Under the pieces are notes generated by a model. That model did no database searches and was not told the origin of the DNA. It saw only the letters and a list, made by a program, of their open reading frames with translations. 50,351 nt of DNA from Anaerolineae bacterium (GTDB lineage: Bacteria; Chloroflexota; Anaerolineae; Aggregatilineales; UBA2796): assembly GCA_025055255.1 (NCBI GenBank), contig JANWYI010000002.1, forward strand, positions 68,775-119,125, read 5' to 3'. Positions 1 to 9,097 of this stretch are shown piece by piece. Positions within the stretch are counted from its first letter, which is position 1; the number at the start of each line of letters is the position of its first letter. The position numbers and the translations under genes are program-made.

Positions 1-3000
1 AGGCAAGGAACTCGTTCTTCAAGCGGTCGAGTTTGCGCGCTTCCTCAGCGACCTGCACTTGCTGTTGGTAGAGCCGCGCGTTCTGGACTGCCACAGCGAT
101 CTGGTCAGCCAGTGCCGTCTTGATACGCACGTCTTCTTCATCAAAGCGATCTACGACGTCGCTCTGCACGTCTAGCACGCCGATCAGCTGATCGCCCACG
201 ATCATCGGCACTGCTAGCTCAGCGCGCGTCTCTGGCAAGAGCGGATTAGGCAGGAAACTGTCATCCAATGCGATATCGTTGACAATCACGCCGCGCCGCT
301 CACGCGCTGCGCGCGCCACGATTGAACGTAAGCTGTTCATGCGGATGCGCCGACCTTCCCTACGCATGATTCGACCGACTTCGCCGGCGCCAGCCGTCAG
401 AACCAAGCTGTCATGCTCAGGATCGTACAGGTAGACGTGCACGTGGTACAGGTTGAAACGCTCCTTGGCAAGGTCGCAGAAGTTTTGCAGCAGCTGGTCA
501 ATGTCCAGCACTGTGGCTGCTGCGGCGCTCAGCTCAGCTACCACTGCCAACTCATTAGCGCGGCGCTCTAATGCCTGCTGCTGTTTGATCGACTCTGTGA
601 TGTCGCGTGCCACAAAGTAGACACGATCCTCAGCTTGATCTAGCTGCGCGTTCCATGAGAGAGTGCGGTAGCTGCCTGCTTTGGTGCGGAAGCGATTGAT
701 AAACGAGACAGACACGCCGCGCTCAGTCATTTGACGCTGTGCCTCTTCCACTGTCAATCTGACATCTTCAGGATGAATGAACTCAATGTACGGACGCGAT
801 GTTAGCTCTTCAAATGACCAGCCGAGCGTGCGCATCCAAGCAGGATTCAAACGCTTGAGATAGCCGTCACTCAAGCCTGCCACGCCGATCAAGTCTGCTG
901 AGTTTTCATAGATGCGCGCCGTCTCTTCAAAGGCTTGGCGCGCGGCTTGCTCTAGGCGGCGGTTTTCCAGACCAAAGGAAATCTGATCGGCGAAGCTCTG
1001 TGCCAAGTCACGCTGGCGCGTGGTGAACCGATGCAACATGCCCGTGTAATTGAGGAAAATTGCACCTTGTGCTTGCTCCTGCAGCACAATCGGCACAACC
1101 ATGACTGAACGAATGGGATTGTCGCTGTGCAGGTCTTCAGGCGGAAAATGCGGATACTCTGCGGCATCGCTCACTACCAACACTTGCTGCGTCTCAAGCG
1201 CTTCTACGCCGTGTTGATAGCGCTCGCGCGCTACGACTAAGCCTTGCACATTTTCGGCTATGCCAACACTTGCCACGCCGTGCCACGTCTGGCGCGCGTG
1301 GTCATATTCGAAGTATGCTGCGCTATCTGCTTTGAAGACTGGCAACAGGCTATCGAGGATGTACTCCATTGCGATTGGCAATGGCTCATCGCTGCGCAGC
1401 TGCGCGCTAATTTGCGAGGTTGCGTTTAAGACGAGCAAGTCCTCTTGCGATTGCGCGAATTGGCGCGCATTTTGGACTGCCACAGCCAATTGGTCTGCTA
1501 GGGTTGTCTGAATCAGCACGTCTTCATCAGTGAAGCGTCCGACCTGATCGCTTTGCACGTCCAACACGCCGAGCAACTCTTCGCCGACGATCAGCGGCAC
1601 TGCCAACTCAGCGCGCGTCTCAGGCAAGAGCGGATTGGGCAAGAAATTCGGATCAACGGTCACGTCGTTCACGGTCACGCTGCGCCGCTCGCGCGCTGCA
1701 AGTGCCACGATTGAGTGTGGATGATTGATAGAAATGCGCCGACCGTGCGCTTTCATCAACGCGCCTGCGCGTCCAGAGCCTGCTCTCATCCGTAGCGTCA
1801 CGCCATCATCGTCCAACAGGTAGATGTGCACATGGTAGAGTTCGAAGCGCTCTTTAGCTAGGTCAACAGCGCGCTGGAGTAGATTGTCTATGTCCAGCAG
1901 TTGTGTGGCTGCAGCGCTCACTTCGGCTACCGTTGCCAGCTCGCGCGCACGGCGCTCAATGATTTGCTTCTGGATGATGTCGTCGGTCACGTCGCGGACG
2001 ACGAAGTAGGCATAGCGCTTGTCAGGACTGGTCGAGGCATTCCACGAGAAAGTGCGATAGCTGCCATTCTTAGTGCGATAGCGATTGATGAAGGATGAAG
2101 TTGCCTTGCCAATTGAGCGCTCAAGCTCCCACTCTCGAATCGTTTGCTCACGGTCATCAGGATGCACAAAGTTGATGAACGGCTCTGCCATGAGTTCGGC
2201 GCGCGTGTAGCCGAGCGTCTTTTCCCAGCTTGGATTCAGCTCAATGAACATGCCGCTTTCCAAGTCGGCAATGCCGATCATGTCCACTGAGTTTTCATAG
2301 AGCGTGTTGAGCTGAGTCAGCGTGCGCTGCATCTCGCGCTGCGCTTGGCGAGCAGCCGTTACGTCCTGCGCCATGACCATGCCGAAGACAATCTGTCCTT
2401 GCTCATCGCGCACGGGCAAGGCGAACTGTTGGTAGATTTTGCTGTCTAGCGCAATTTCTGTGACGGTCGTCTCGCCAACAAGAGCGCTGACATACTGCGG
2501 CTCAACAGCTTGGGTAACTTCAGGTGACCAGACTTCATAGATAGTCTTGCCTTCGATAGCTTGTTTGCTCAAACCTGTCTCAGACAGTCCCAAGCCGTCT
2601 GCTAGGCGATAGCGCAGCTCATGATCGTAGAGCAAGATGAAGCCATTCGGGAAGTTACTGGCAAGAGCGCGGTAAATTTCCTCGCGTTCACGTAGCGCAG
2701 TTTGCGCTTGCTGGAGCTGCTCAAAGCTGCGTGCGTTTTGAATGGCAATCGCAATTTGAGTTGCCAAAGTGCCTTTCACGCGCACATCTTCGTCAGTGAA
2801 GCGCCCAAATTGGTCACTTTGCACGTCCAGCACGCCGATCAGCTGATCGCCCACTATCATTGGCAACGCCATCTCAGAGCGTGTCTCTGGCAAGAGCGGA
2901 TTGGGCAAGAAAGCTGCACTTTGTGTCACGTCGTTCACCACGACGCTGCGTTTTTCACGTGCCGCAAGCGCCACAATTGAAGTCGGATGATCGAGGCGGA

Positions 3001-3745
3001 TGGAGTGACCTTGCTGGCGCATCAGACGACCTGCCTGACCGGCGCCTGCTGCAAGGACGAGCCGTTTGCTTGCCTCATCCAGCAAGTAGATGTGCGCATG
3101 GTAGAGGTTGAAGCGCGTCTTGGTCAGATCAGCAACTGTTTGCAGCAACTTGTGGGTGTCGCGGATAGTCGAGGTCGCAGCACTCACCTGCGAGACGGTC
3201 TCAAGCTCAGCAGCGCGCCGTTGTGCGTTCTCCTGCTCGCGTTTCAGCGCTGTGATCTCATAGCGAATGGCGACGTACTTGCGCGGCTTGCCGCGCTCAT
3301 CCAGCAACGGCACAATGGTCGTATCCACCCAGTAGATGCTGCCATCTTTGGCACGGTTGCGGAACTCGCCGCGCCACACCTTGCCATTGGCGATGGTTAC
3401 CCACATGTTGCGGATGTATTCTTTAGGATGATAGCCGCTATTAATAATGCGATGATCTTGACCGATGAGTTCCTCGCGGCTGTACTTTGAAATCTGGCAG
3501 AATTTATCGTTAGCGTACTCAATAATGCCGCGTACATCTGTGATCGCCACAATCGCTGCTTCATCTAATGCGACGCGAAACTGCTCCGCAACGCGCAGCG
3601 CCTCGCGCAGATCAGCCTCAGCTTGGCTCTGTGCAGCACCGTTAGCAAAGGTCTGCACAGCAGCCAACACAGCATCTCTGCCGTGCGCCTGAGCCAGCTT
3701 TTCTAGCGCTTCCAAAATTGGCTTTGTGTCCACCTGCTGTAACAT
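1..3745 (-). CDS. Multi-PAS/GAF sensor protein, probable histidine kinase (3' part missing)
   Basis: The minus-strand frame is open from ATG at 3745 (MLQQVDTKPILEALEKL) to the window edge, giving 1248 residues without a stop; the C-terminus is cut off. Domains in order (approximate residues): PAS 60-162, GAF 182-342, PAS 352-462, PAS 479-592, GAF 599-766, a divergent GAF 776-932, PAS 939-1049, GAF 1066-1232. Three GAFs are close copies sharing the block IVGDQLIGVLDVQSD. The last visible residues, LDRLKNEFLA, match the start of a HisKA dimerisation helix, so a histidine kinase is the likely ending, but the phospho-accepting His lies outside the window. No membrane segment is visible, so a cytoplasmic sensor is inferred. 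Ligands cannot be predicted. It is transcribed away from panC across a 198-bp gap. Confidence 0.85.
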   Translation of the reverse strand, partial: MLQQVDTKPILEALEKLAQAHGRDAVLAAVQTFANGAAQSQAEADLREALRVAEQFRVALDEAAIVAITDVRGIIEYANDKFCQISKYSREELIGQDHRIINSGYHPKEYIRNMWVTIANGKVWRGEFRNRAKDGSIYWVDTTIVPLLDERGKPRKYVAIRYEITALKREQENAQRRAAELETVSQVSAATSTIRDTHKLLQTVADLTKTRFNLYHAHIYLLDEASKRLVLAAGAGQAGRLMRQQGHSIRLDHPTSIVALAAREKRSVVVNDVTQSAAFLPNPLLPETRSEMALPMIVGDQLIGVLDVQSDQFGRFTDEDVRVKGTLATQIAIAIQNARSFEQLQQAQTALREREEIYRALASNFPNGFILLYDHELRYRLADGLGLSETGLSKQAIEGKTIYEVWSPEVTQAVEPQYVSALVGETTVTEIALDSKIYQQFALPVRDEQGQIVFGMVMAQDVTAARQAQREMQRTLTQLNTLYENSVDMIGIADLESGMFIELNPSWEKTLGYTRAELMAEPFINFVHPDDREQTIREWELERSIGKATSSFINRYRTKNGSYRTFSWNASTSPDKRYAYFVVRDVTDDIIQKQIIERRARELATVAEVSAAATQLLDIDNLLQRAVDLAKERFELYHVHIYLLDDDGVTLRMRAGSGRAGALMKAHGRRISINHPHSIVALAARERRSVTVNDVTVDPNFLPNPLLPETRAELAVPLIVGEELLGVLDVQSDQVGRFTDEDVLIQTTLADQLAVAVQNARQFAQSQEDLLVLNATSQISAQLRSDEPLPIAMEYILDSLLPVFKADSAAYFEYDHARQTWHGVASVGIAENVQGLVVARERYQHGVEALETQQVLVVSDAAEYPHFPPEDLHSDNPIRSVMVVPIVLQEQAQGAIFLNYTGMLHRFTTRQRDLAQSFADQISFGLENRRLEQAARQAFEETARIYENSADLIGVAGLSDGYLKRLNPAWMRTLGWSFEELTSRPYIEFIHPEDVRLTVEEAQRQMTERGVSVSFINRFRTKAGSYRTLSWNAQLDQAEDRVYFVARDITESIKQQQALERRANELAVVAELSAAAATVLDIDQLLQNFCDLAKERFNLYHVHVYLYDPEHDSLVLTAGAGEVGRIMRREGRRIRMNSLRSIVARAARERRGVIVNDIALDDSFLPNPLLPETRAELAVPMIVGDQLIGVLDVQSDVVDRFDEEDVRIKTALADQIAVAVQNARLYQQQVQVAEEARKLDRLKNEFLA

Positions 3746-3943
3746 AAAGCGCACTGTCTCCGAGTACACTCGCTTTAGGCTCTGTTATAGAGTTGATCTT
3801 ATCACATTTCCATCACAATGCTATTCCAATGCTTGAATGGCTAGGTTGTGAGCTTGTTTGCTGGGCGTTAGAACAGGCACTGCTTGAGAAGCCCTTGCGC
3901 TTGTGGCATCATAAGCGCATAACAAACTTTAGGAGAGTGCTTC
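3746..3943. promoter_or_regulatory. Divergent intergenic region between the sensor gene and panC
   Basis: This 198-bp gap separates two divergent genes and must hold both promoters. It is more AT-rich than its flanks around 3785-3840. No pair of -35/-10 boxes with good spacing stands out. The panC ribosome-binding site AGGAGAG lies at 3931-3937. No hairpin or repeat was noted. Confidence 0.4.
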
Positions 3944-4789
3944 GTGATCGTCTGTGAGAGCATTGATGCGTTGCGCCGTGAGCGCAAACTGCGAACAGGT
4001 ACGTTTGGTTTCGTGCCAACTATGGGCTACTTGCACGAAGGTCATCTGGAGCTAGTGCGGCGTGCCAACGCTGAGAACGACCATGTGGTTGTCTCAATTT
4101 TCGTCAATCCGACTCAATTCGGACCGAACGAAGACTTCAATGCCTACCCGCGCGACCTTGAGCGCGATCTCGCCATGCTGAGCGCCTTTCCTGACGTCGT
4201 TGTCTTCACGCCAAGCGTCCAAGAGATGTATCCGCAAGGCTTTCAGACTTATGTGAACGTCGAGGCAGTCTCGCAAGGCTTGGAAGGCGCGCGACGTCCT
4301 GGTCATTTTCGCGGCGTCGCCACAGTCGTCGCCAAGCTGTTCAACATCGTGCAGCCACAGCGCGCCTATTTCGGTCAAAAAGACGCGCAACAGTTAGCTG
4401 TCATCCGCCAAATGGTGCGCGACCTTGCCTTTCCAATCGAAATCGTCGGCGTGCCGACTGTGCGTGCCTCAGATGGTTTAGCACTCAGCTCGCGCAATAG
4501 CTACCTAACGCCTGAAGAGCGCGCCGCAGCGCCTGTGCTCTACCGTGCGCTGTGCGCAGCGCAAGCACGCTACGAATCAGGTGAGCGCGACGCTGAGACG
4601 CTGCGCGAGACCATGCGCGCTGTGCTCGCCGCTGAGCCATTGGCGCACGTGGACTACGTGAGCGTTGCCGACGCTGAGACCTTGTGCGAGTGCGAAGGCG
4701 CGATCAGCGGCGCTGTCTTGCTCTCAATGGCAGTGCGCATCGGACGCGCACGCCTAATTGACAACATCACACTCGGTATCAATGGTTAG
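3944..4789 (+). CDS. panC: Pantothenate synthetase (pantoate--beta-alanine ligase)
   Basis: Cytosolic enzyme joining pantoate and beta-alanine with ATP to make pantothenate, the vitamin B5 step of coenzyme A synthesis. The 281-residue length is normal for the family. Diagnostic motifs are the N-terminal PTMGYLHEGH nucleotide-binding segment, VSIFVNPTQFGPNEDF, the YFGQKDAQQL segment and the KMSKS-like ALSSRNSYL. Translation starts at GTG 3944, six bases after AGGAGAG. The usual partners panB and panD are not in the window; the next gene, a methyltransferase, is about 60 bp downstream on the same strand and may be cotranscribed, since the first terminator comes only after it. Identification is secure. 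Confidence 0.97.
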   Translation: MIVCESIDALRRERKLRTGTFGFVPTMGYLHEGHLELVRRANAENDHVVVSIFVNPTQFGPNEDFNAYPRDLERDLAMLSAFPDVVVFTPSVQEMYPQGFQTYVNVEAVSQGLEGARRPGHFRGVATVVAKLFNIVQPQRAYFGQKDAQQLAVIRQMVRDLAFPIEIVGVPTVRASDGLALSSRNSYLTPEERAAAPVLYRALCAAQARYESGERDAETLRETMRAVLAAEPLAHVDYVSVADAETLCECEGAISGAVLLSMAVRIGRARLIDNITLGING

Positions 4790-4848
4790 CTCATGCGCAC
4801 TGCTGCTACAATCTGATCAATGTCCAAAAGTTGGAGCAACTGAGCGTC

Positions 4849-5493
4849 ATGCAGTTCCCACGCGAGTATTTTCAGCGCTACGATGAGTCGCCCGATGAGC
4901 TGTTCTACAGCGCGCCGCGCCTTGTGGTGCACATTGACGACGGCGCCATTGCAGCTGTGACACAGCTCTACAGCGAGCTACTGCCAGAGACAGGTCACGT
5001 GCTGGACTTGATGAGCAGTTGGCGCAGCCATTTGCCGTCAAGTTTCAAGGGCAAGGTGAGCGCGCTGGGCATGAACGCCGAAGAAATGCGCCAAAATCCG
5101 CAAGTGGATGAGTTTGTAGTGCAGAACCTAAATCGGACGCCGCGCCTGCCGTACGCCGATCAGACTTTTGACGGCGCTGTCTGCACGGTCTCTGTGCAGT
5201 ACCTGATCGATCCTGTGACAGTTTTCAAGGACGTGCGGCGCGTCCTGAAGCCTGAGGCGCCGTTCATCATCACTTTCAGCAACCGCTGCTTCCCGACTAA
5301 GGCTGTGGCAATCTGGCAGGTGACCAACATGGCGCAAAAAGCGGCTCTAGTGGCAAGCTACCTTGAAGCAGCAGGCTTTGCTGAGATTCGTGCAGAGGAT
5401 CGTTCGCCGCAAGCTAGGCGCAGCTTGTTTGGCATGAGCAGTGGCGATCCACTCGTCGGCGTCTGGGGACGTCGTCCGCGCAGCGACCTGTGA
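4849..5493 (+). CDS. Class I SAM-dependent methyltransferase (Methyltransf_11-like)
   Basis: A small cytosolic protein of 214 residues with a Rossmann methyltransferase pattern: GHVLDLMSSWRSHLP (motif I region, lacking the canonical GxGxG), PYADQTFDGAVCTVSVQYL (motif IV region) and DVRRVLKPEAPFIITFS (motif V-VI). This layout is typical of Methyltransf_11 proteins acting on small molecules, but the substrate is not predictable. The start is placed at ATG 4849, 12 bases after GGAG; an in-frame TTG at 4831 has no ribosome-binding site and would add six residues. The degenerate motif I means SAM binding should be regarded as likely rather than shown. It follows panC and ends at a strong hairpin. 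Confidence 0.75.
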   Translation: MQFPREYFQRYDESPDELFYSAPRLVVHIDDGAIAAVTQLYSELLPETGHVLDLMSSWRSHLPSSFKGKVSALGMNAEEMRQNPQVDEFVVQNLNRTPRLPYADQTFDGAVCTVSVQYLIDPVTVFKDVRRVLKPEAPFIITFSNRCFPTKAVAIWQVTNMAQKAALVASYLEAAGFAEIRAEDRSPQARRSLFGMSSGDPLVGVWGRRPRSDL

Positions 5494-5499
5494 CCGAAG

Positions 5500-5524
5500 A
5501 CGGCTCTGTGTCATGCAGAGCCGT
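5500..5524. terminator. Bidirectional terminator hairpin
   Basis: A perfect 9-bp stem, acggctctg (5500-5508) with cagagccgt (5516-5524), and a 7-base loop lies between the convergent methyltransferase and permease genes. It is followed by a short T run on the plus strand. It probably ends transcripts from both sides. Confidence 0.75.
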
Positions 5525-5529
5525 TTCGC

Positions 5530-6582
5530 TCAGCCTTTGACAGCGCCGCTCAAACCGCGCACAAATTGCCTCTGAAACATTAAGAAGACAATGATGATCG
5601 GCACTGTGGCGACCATGATGCCTGCGGCGACCGTTCGCAAGTTACCTGTGAAAGCGCCTTCTAGAAAAGCTAAGCCGACAGGCAAAGTGTAGAGCTGCTC
5701 TTGGCGGATCATCAGCAGGGGCCACAAAAAGCTGTTCCACGAGCCAATGAACGAGAAAATTGCCAGTGTAGCTAAACCTGGACGAATCAGCGGCAACAAA
5801 ATGCGCCACCAAATGCCGATCTCACTGGCGCCATCAATGCGCGCCGCCTCGATCAGCTCATCAGGGATAGATTGGTAGGTTTGGCGCAGTAGAAAAATGC
5901 CGAAAGCGTTTGTGCCGAACGGGATGATCAAGCCTTGCAGCGTATTCGCCAAGCCTAGAATGTTGACTGAGATGATGAACGTCGGAATCAGCGTCAACTG
6001 CTCTGGGAAGATCAGCGTGCTGAGAATCAGGTAGAAAACAGCGTCTCGACCGCGAAAGCGCATCTTTGAGAGCGGATAGGCAGCTAGTGAGCAGGTCAAT
6101 AGCTGCAGGAATACCACTGAGACTGCCACGATAAAGCTGTTGACAAAATATCTAGGCAAATTCACGTCTGTCCAGACGCGGTAATAGTTGATGGTCGTGG
6201 CAGGGAAGGCAAACTGATCCAAGCCGACGCTCTTAAACCACTCAGAGAAAATAGGCGTGAAGTCGCGCCACCAGCCATAGCGCGTGCCCTCAGGCAAGCT
6301 GCTATCCCAAGGCAATGCTGTGTAGCTGCCGTCGCGCCGTGCCTCGTTTTGACCGTAGCCCCAGCCAATTAGACCGGGATACGGGATGATCTCAGGCGGA
6401 CGACCTTGACGGAAGATGTTGGCAGAATTCGGACGCACGCTCATCAGCGCTGTCCAGAGAAACGGCACTACAGTCACCAAAGCGAAGCTGATGAGCAGGA
6501 CGTACCAACCTGTGTTAGCAAACCATCTGCGCAGCCGCTTGCCACGCCGCAGCCGCGCCGCATTCAAACTAACGGCTGTCAC
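5530..6582 (-). CDS. Carbohydrate ABC transporter permease, MalG/LacG type
   Basis: Inner-membrane permease of a Family 1 (CUT1) sugar importer. It has a first membrane helix near residues 24-44 and a binding-protein-dependent permease domain with the EAA loop EAARIDGASEIGIWWRILLP, which contacts the ATPase. The loop after the first helix is about 75 residues longer than in a typical MalG (contains PEIIPYPGLIGWGYGQ), giving 350 residues rather than about 280. GTG 6582 is chosen because the sequence ggagagaggga lies just upstream and the upstream permease gene ends at 6569, giving a 14-bp coupled overlap; a TTG at 6615 has no such site. No ATP-binding subunit is encoded nearby, so a shared ATPase elsewhere is inferred. 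Confidence 0.92.
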   Translation of the reverse strand: MTAVSLNAARLRRGKRLRRWFANTGWYVLLISFALVTVVPFLWTALMSVRPNSANIFRQGRPPEIIPYPGLIGWGYGQNEARRDGSYTALPWDSSLPEGTRYGWWRDFTPIFSEWFKSVGLDQFAFPATTINYYRVWTDVNLPRYFVNSFIVAVSVVFLQLLTCSLAAYPLSKMRFRGRDAVFYLILSTLIFPEQLTLIPTFIISVNILGLANTLQGLIIPFGTNAFGIFLLRQTYQSIPDELIEAARIDGASEIGIWWRILLPLIRPGLATLAIFSFIGSWNSFLWPLLMIRQEQLYTLPVGLAFLEGAFTGNLRTVAAGIMVATVPIIIVFLMFQRQFVRGLSGAVKG

Positions 6583-7507
6583 GAGTCCCTCTCTCCAGAA
6601 AGCGCAAATTCGCAATCGAGAAACCGAGCGTCACAATGGTGAACACAACTGCAATCGCCGCGGCGTAGCCTGCATTCAAGTTCACAAAGCCTTGCCGATA
6701 GAGGTAAAACATCAGCGTCAATGCGCTATCCAGCACGCCGCCGCTGCCGTCGGTCATCACGAAAATCTCCTCAAAGACCTTGAGGGCTGAAATGGACGAA
6801 ATGACCGCTACGAAGATAATGGCAGGGCGAATGCTGGGCACTGTGATGTATAGATGCTGCTGAAAGCGATTGGCGCCGTCAATAGCAGCCGCCTCATAGA
6901 GTTCCTCTGGCACTGCCTGCAGCGCGGCAAGGAAAATGACCATGTAGAAGCCAATGCCGCGCCAAATTGTCACAAGCATGATCGAGACGAGCGTCGAGTC
7001 AGGATGAGTTAAGAAGTTAATCGGCGATTTAATCACACCAAGTGCTAACAGAATGCCGTTGATCAAGCCATTTGGCTCGGCAAAGACTAGCTCAAAGACC
7101 ATGCCGACTGCCACGACCGAAGTGACCGCTGGGATGTAGTAAATGGTGCGGAAGACAAAAATGCCGCGCAGCTTGCGGTTCACCACAATGGCAAGCCAGA
7201 TGGAGAGGACGATCAGAATTGGCGTGACAACAAGGTAAATGAACGAATTCCGTAAGCCGCGCCAGAACAGCGGGTCTTGGAACAGGCGCACATAGTTCTC
7301 TAAGCCGACCCATTGCGGCGTCGTCACAATGTTGTAATTAGTGAAGCTCAGATAGACAACGGAGATCAGCGGGATGATCAAAAAGATCAGGAAGAAAATG
7401 AACGAGGGCGCTAGAAAACCGTAGGCAACTAAAAGACGGTTGCGTTCACGGCGACGTCTGCCTGCCTCAAGTGCCTTGAACGTCTCCGAGTATGGTGTGC
7501 TGACCAT
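6569..7507 (-). CDS. Carbohydrate ABC transporter permease, MalF/UgpA type
   Basis: First permease of the left sugar importer; 312 residues with about six hydrophobic helices, beginning with a charged N-terminus (AGRRRRERNRLL) followed by LVAYGFLAPSFIFFLIFLI. The EAA loop is EAAAIDGANRFQQHLYITVP. The start ATG 7507 follows GGAGAA by about seven bases. It overlaps the second permease gene by 14 bp, which indicates translational coupling. The binding-protein gene lies upstream across an 88-bp gap that contains a strong hairpin. Substrate is unknown, presumably an oligosaccharide or sugar derivative. Confidence 0.93.
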   Translation of the reverse strand: MVSTPYSETFKALEAGRRRRERNRLLVAYGFLAPSFIFFLIFLIIPLISVVYLSFTNYNIVTTPQWVGLENYVRLFQDPLFWRGLRNSFIYLVVTPILIVLSIWLAIVVNRKLRGIFVFRTIYYIPAVTSVVAVGMVFELVFAEPNGLINGILLALGVIKSPINFLTHPDSTLVSIMLVTIWRGIGFYMVIFLAALQAVPEELYEAAAIDGANRFQQHLYITVPSIRPAIIFVAVISSISALKVFEEIFVMTDGSGGVLDSALTLMFYLYRQGFVNLNAGYAAAIAVVFTIVTLGFSIANLRFLERGTRDSR

Positions 7508-7536
7508 AGAGCAATTCTCCGAAAAAAGTTAGCGAA

Positions 7537-7563
7537 GAGGCGGATCAGAGCATGATCCGCCTC
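7537..7563 (-). terminator. Intra-operon hairpin between binding protein and permease genes
   Basis: Perfect 11-bp inverted repeat, GAGGCGGATCA (7537-7547) and TGATCCGCCTC (7553-7563), with a 5-base loop. On the transcribed minus strand a run of six T follows about 12 bases later. It lies between the sugar-binding-protein gene and the permeases, so it more likely acts as a partial terminator or 3'-end stabiliser that raises binding-protein output than as a full stop. Confidence 0.7.
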
Positions 7564-7595
7564 CACAGGTAGCCGCCTTGCGGCAAGTGTAGACG

Positions 7596-8984
7596 TTATT
7601 GCGCTGCCAAGATAGCGTTGATGCGCGCTGCCATGTCATCTAGCGCCTGCTGTGGCGGCTTCACGCCGAGCAGCGCCGCTTGGAACTCGCCCAGCACAAT
7701 CTGCTCCACTTCGGCAAGGCGTGGGAAGTTCAAGATATCCGTGTTGACAGCTGTAGTGAAGTACTCCTTCGCCAATGGACGCAGGCTATCGGTCAACTGC
7801 GTGCCAGTGGTCTGGAAGAACGGATCGTCATAGCTCTTCAAGTTTGAAGAGTAGATCGGCACCTCGCGCGAGAAAGCAGTCTGCGTGTCAGCATTGGTCA
7901 GGAAGATGGCGAAGGCGAGCGCTGCATTCGGGAACTTGGTCGCCTTTGGAATGACCAGAGTCTGCACGCCGCCGATGCTGCGGATGTTAGCGGCGCCAGT
8001 CAGAGCGTTAACCAGCTTCAGGCTGTTGTAGACTGCCTCGTTATTCTCGCGGACAAGGCGTAGCAGCTGCGGACCGGTCTGCAGCAACAAGATTTCGCCT
8101 TCGCTGAAGCGGTCAATCATCTCGCGCACGTCATCGGTCAGGCTTGCGCGTGGGATGTAGTCGTTATCCAGCAGCTCTTTGTAGGCAGCCACAAGCTCTG
8201 CAGCGCGTGGATCAGTGTTGAAGATGACGCGCGTGCGATCTTCATTGTAGACAGGGATACCCTCGCCGATGAAGTCGTTCAGCACGCCTAGACCTGCTAG
8301 TTCGCCCCACGGGAACGAGTACAGGTAGTACTTGCCGCCGCTCTGCTCACGGACGCGCTTAGCAAAGGCGAATGACTCTTTCCACGTCTTGGGCAGATCG
8401 TCGAGCGTCAAGCCTAGCTCATTGAGGATCAGCGTATTGACCGCCATGACGTTTGAGAGCGCTAGGTACCATGGGATGTGGTAAGACGCGCCCTTGAAGG
8501 TCACTTTGTTCCATGCGCCGTCCACGTATTCCTCTCGAATCTGCGGATACTTGGCAGTGACCGCCTCATCCATATTGGTCAGCACACCTGCCTCAGCAAA
8601 CTCAGCGACCCAGCCATCGCTCATGTTGATGACATCAGCTGGATTGCCGGCAGCGAAGCTGTTGCGGATGTTATCGCGTGCGCCTGCAGCAGGCTGACCT
8701 TCCATGATCACCTTGACGCCCGGATAGGTCGCCTCAAAGTTCTTGATGACCTGATTGAGATAGTCTTCGAAGTCTGGGATGAGCGCCCAAGGCCAGAAGC
8801 GGATGACCGCGCCTTCTTCTACGCCTTCGATCACGCGCCAACGGGCATAATCAGCCGGACTCGGATTCCAAAAGACGCCTTTGACATCGCGGTTCGGACG
8901 ATCAGGACGTTCCTGAGCAAAAGCGACGTTCGTGACAACAGCGGCTAGGGCAACGATCAGAAGAATTAGCGTTAGACGTTTCAT
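7596..8984 (-). CDS. Sugar ABC transporter substrate-binding protein (Family 1)
   Basis: Exported solute receptor of the left sugar importer. It has a classic Sec signal peptide (MKRLTLILLIVALAAVVTNVAFAQ, quoted in part: MKRLTLILLIVALAAV) with probable cleavage after AFA, and no lipobox Cys. The mature part has the SBP_bac_1 features: FEATYPGVKVIME, a GNPADVINMSDGWVAEFAEAG segment, and later AALAFAIFLTNADTQTAFS. Length, 462 residues, is normal for the family. The start ATG 8984 follows AAGGA by nine bases. It is the first structural gene of the transporter, 113 bp downstream of a GntR-family regulator on the same strand. The ligand cannot be read from sequence. How the mature protein is kept at a monoderm surface is not evident. 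Confidence 0.93.
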   Translation of the reverse strand: MKRLTLILLIVALAAVVTNVAFAQERPDRPNRDVKGVFWNPSPADYARWRVIEGVEEGAVIRFWPWALIPDFEDYLNQVIKNFEATYPGVKVIMEGQPAAGARDNIRNSFAAGNPADVINMSDGWVAEFAEAGVLTNMDEAVTAKYPQIREEYVDGAWNKVTFKGASYHIPWYLALSNVMAVNTLILNELGLTLDDLPKTWKESFAFAKRVREQSGGKYYLYSFPWGELAGLGVLNDFIGEGIPVYNEDRTRVIFNTDPRAAELVAAYKELLDNDYIPRASLTDDVREMIDRFSEGEILLLQTGPQLLRLVRENNEAVYNSLKLVNALTGAANIRSIGGVQTLVIPKATKFPNAALAFAIFLTNADTQTAFSREVPIYSSNLKSYDDPFFQTTGTQLTDSLRPLAKEYFTTAVNTDILNFPRLAEVEQIVLGEFQAALLGVKPPQQALDDMAARINAILAAQ

Positions 8985-9002
8985 GATTCACTATCCTTCT
9001 TG

Positions 9003-9048
9003 CTTTAGCTAAAGAAATTTGCGCGGAAACTTCAGAACTAGACTAGTT
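9003..9048. promoter_or_regulatory. Palindromes upstream of the left sugar-binding-protein gene
   Basis: Two perfect palindromes lie in the 113-bp gap between the GntR regulator and the binding-protein gene: CTTTAGCTAAAG at 9003-9014, just upstream of the ribosome-binding site, and AACTAG-A-CTAGTT at 9036-9048. The second contains TAGACTAG, which recurs in opposite orientation at 11298-11305 upstream of the second GntR gene. They are candidate operators for one of the two GntR-family regulators; this is inference. Confidence 0.45.
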
Positions 9049-9097
9049 AGCTGACAGTTGCATCGTGCGTGAGTTATGTGTGTGAGATGCTCCTTTC

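Noticed and set aside
1-3745. Frameshifts in the large PAS/GAF gene
   Set aside because: Reading the minus frame at several points gave consistent phase from the ATG to the window edge, with all domain motifs in one frame.
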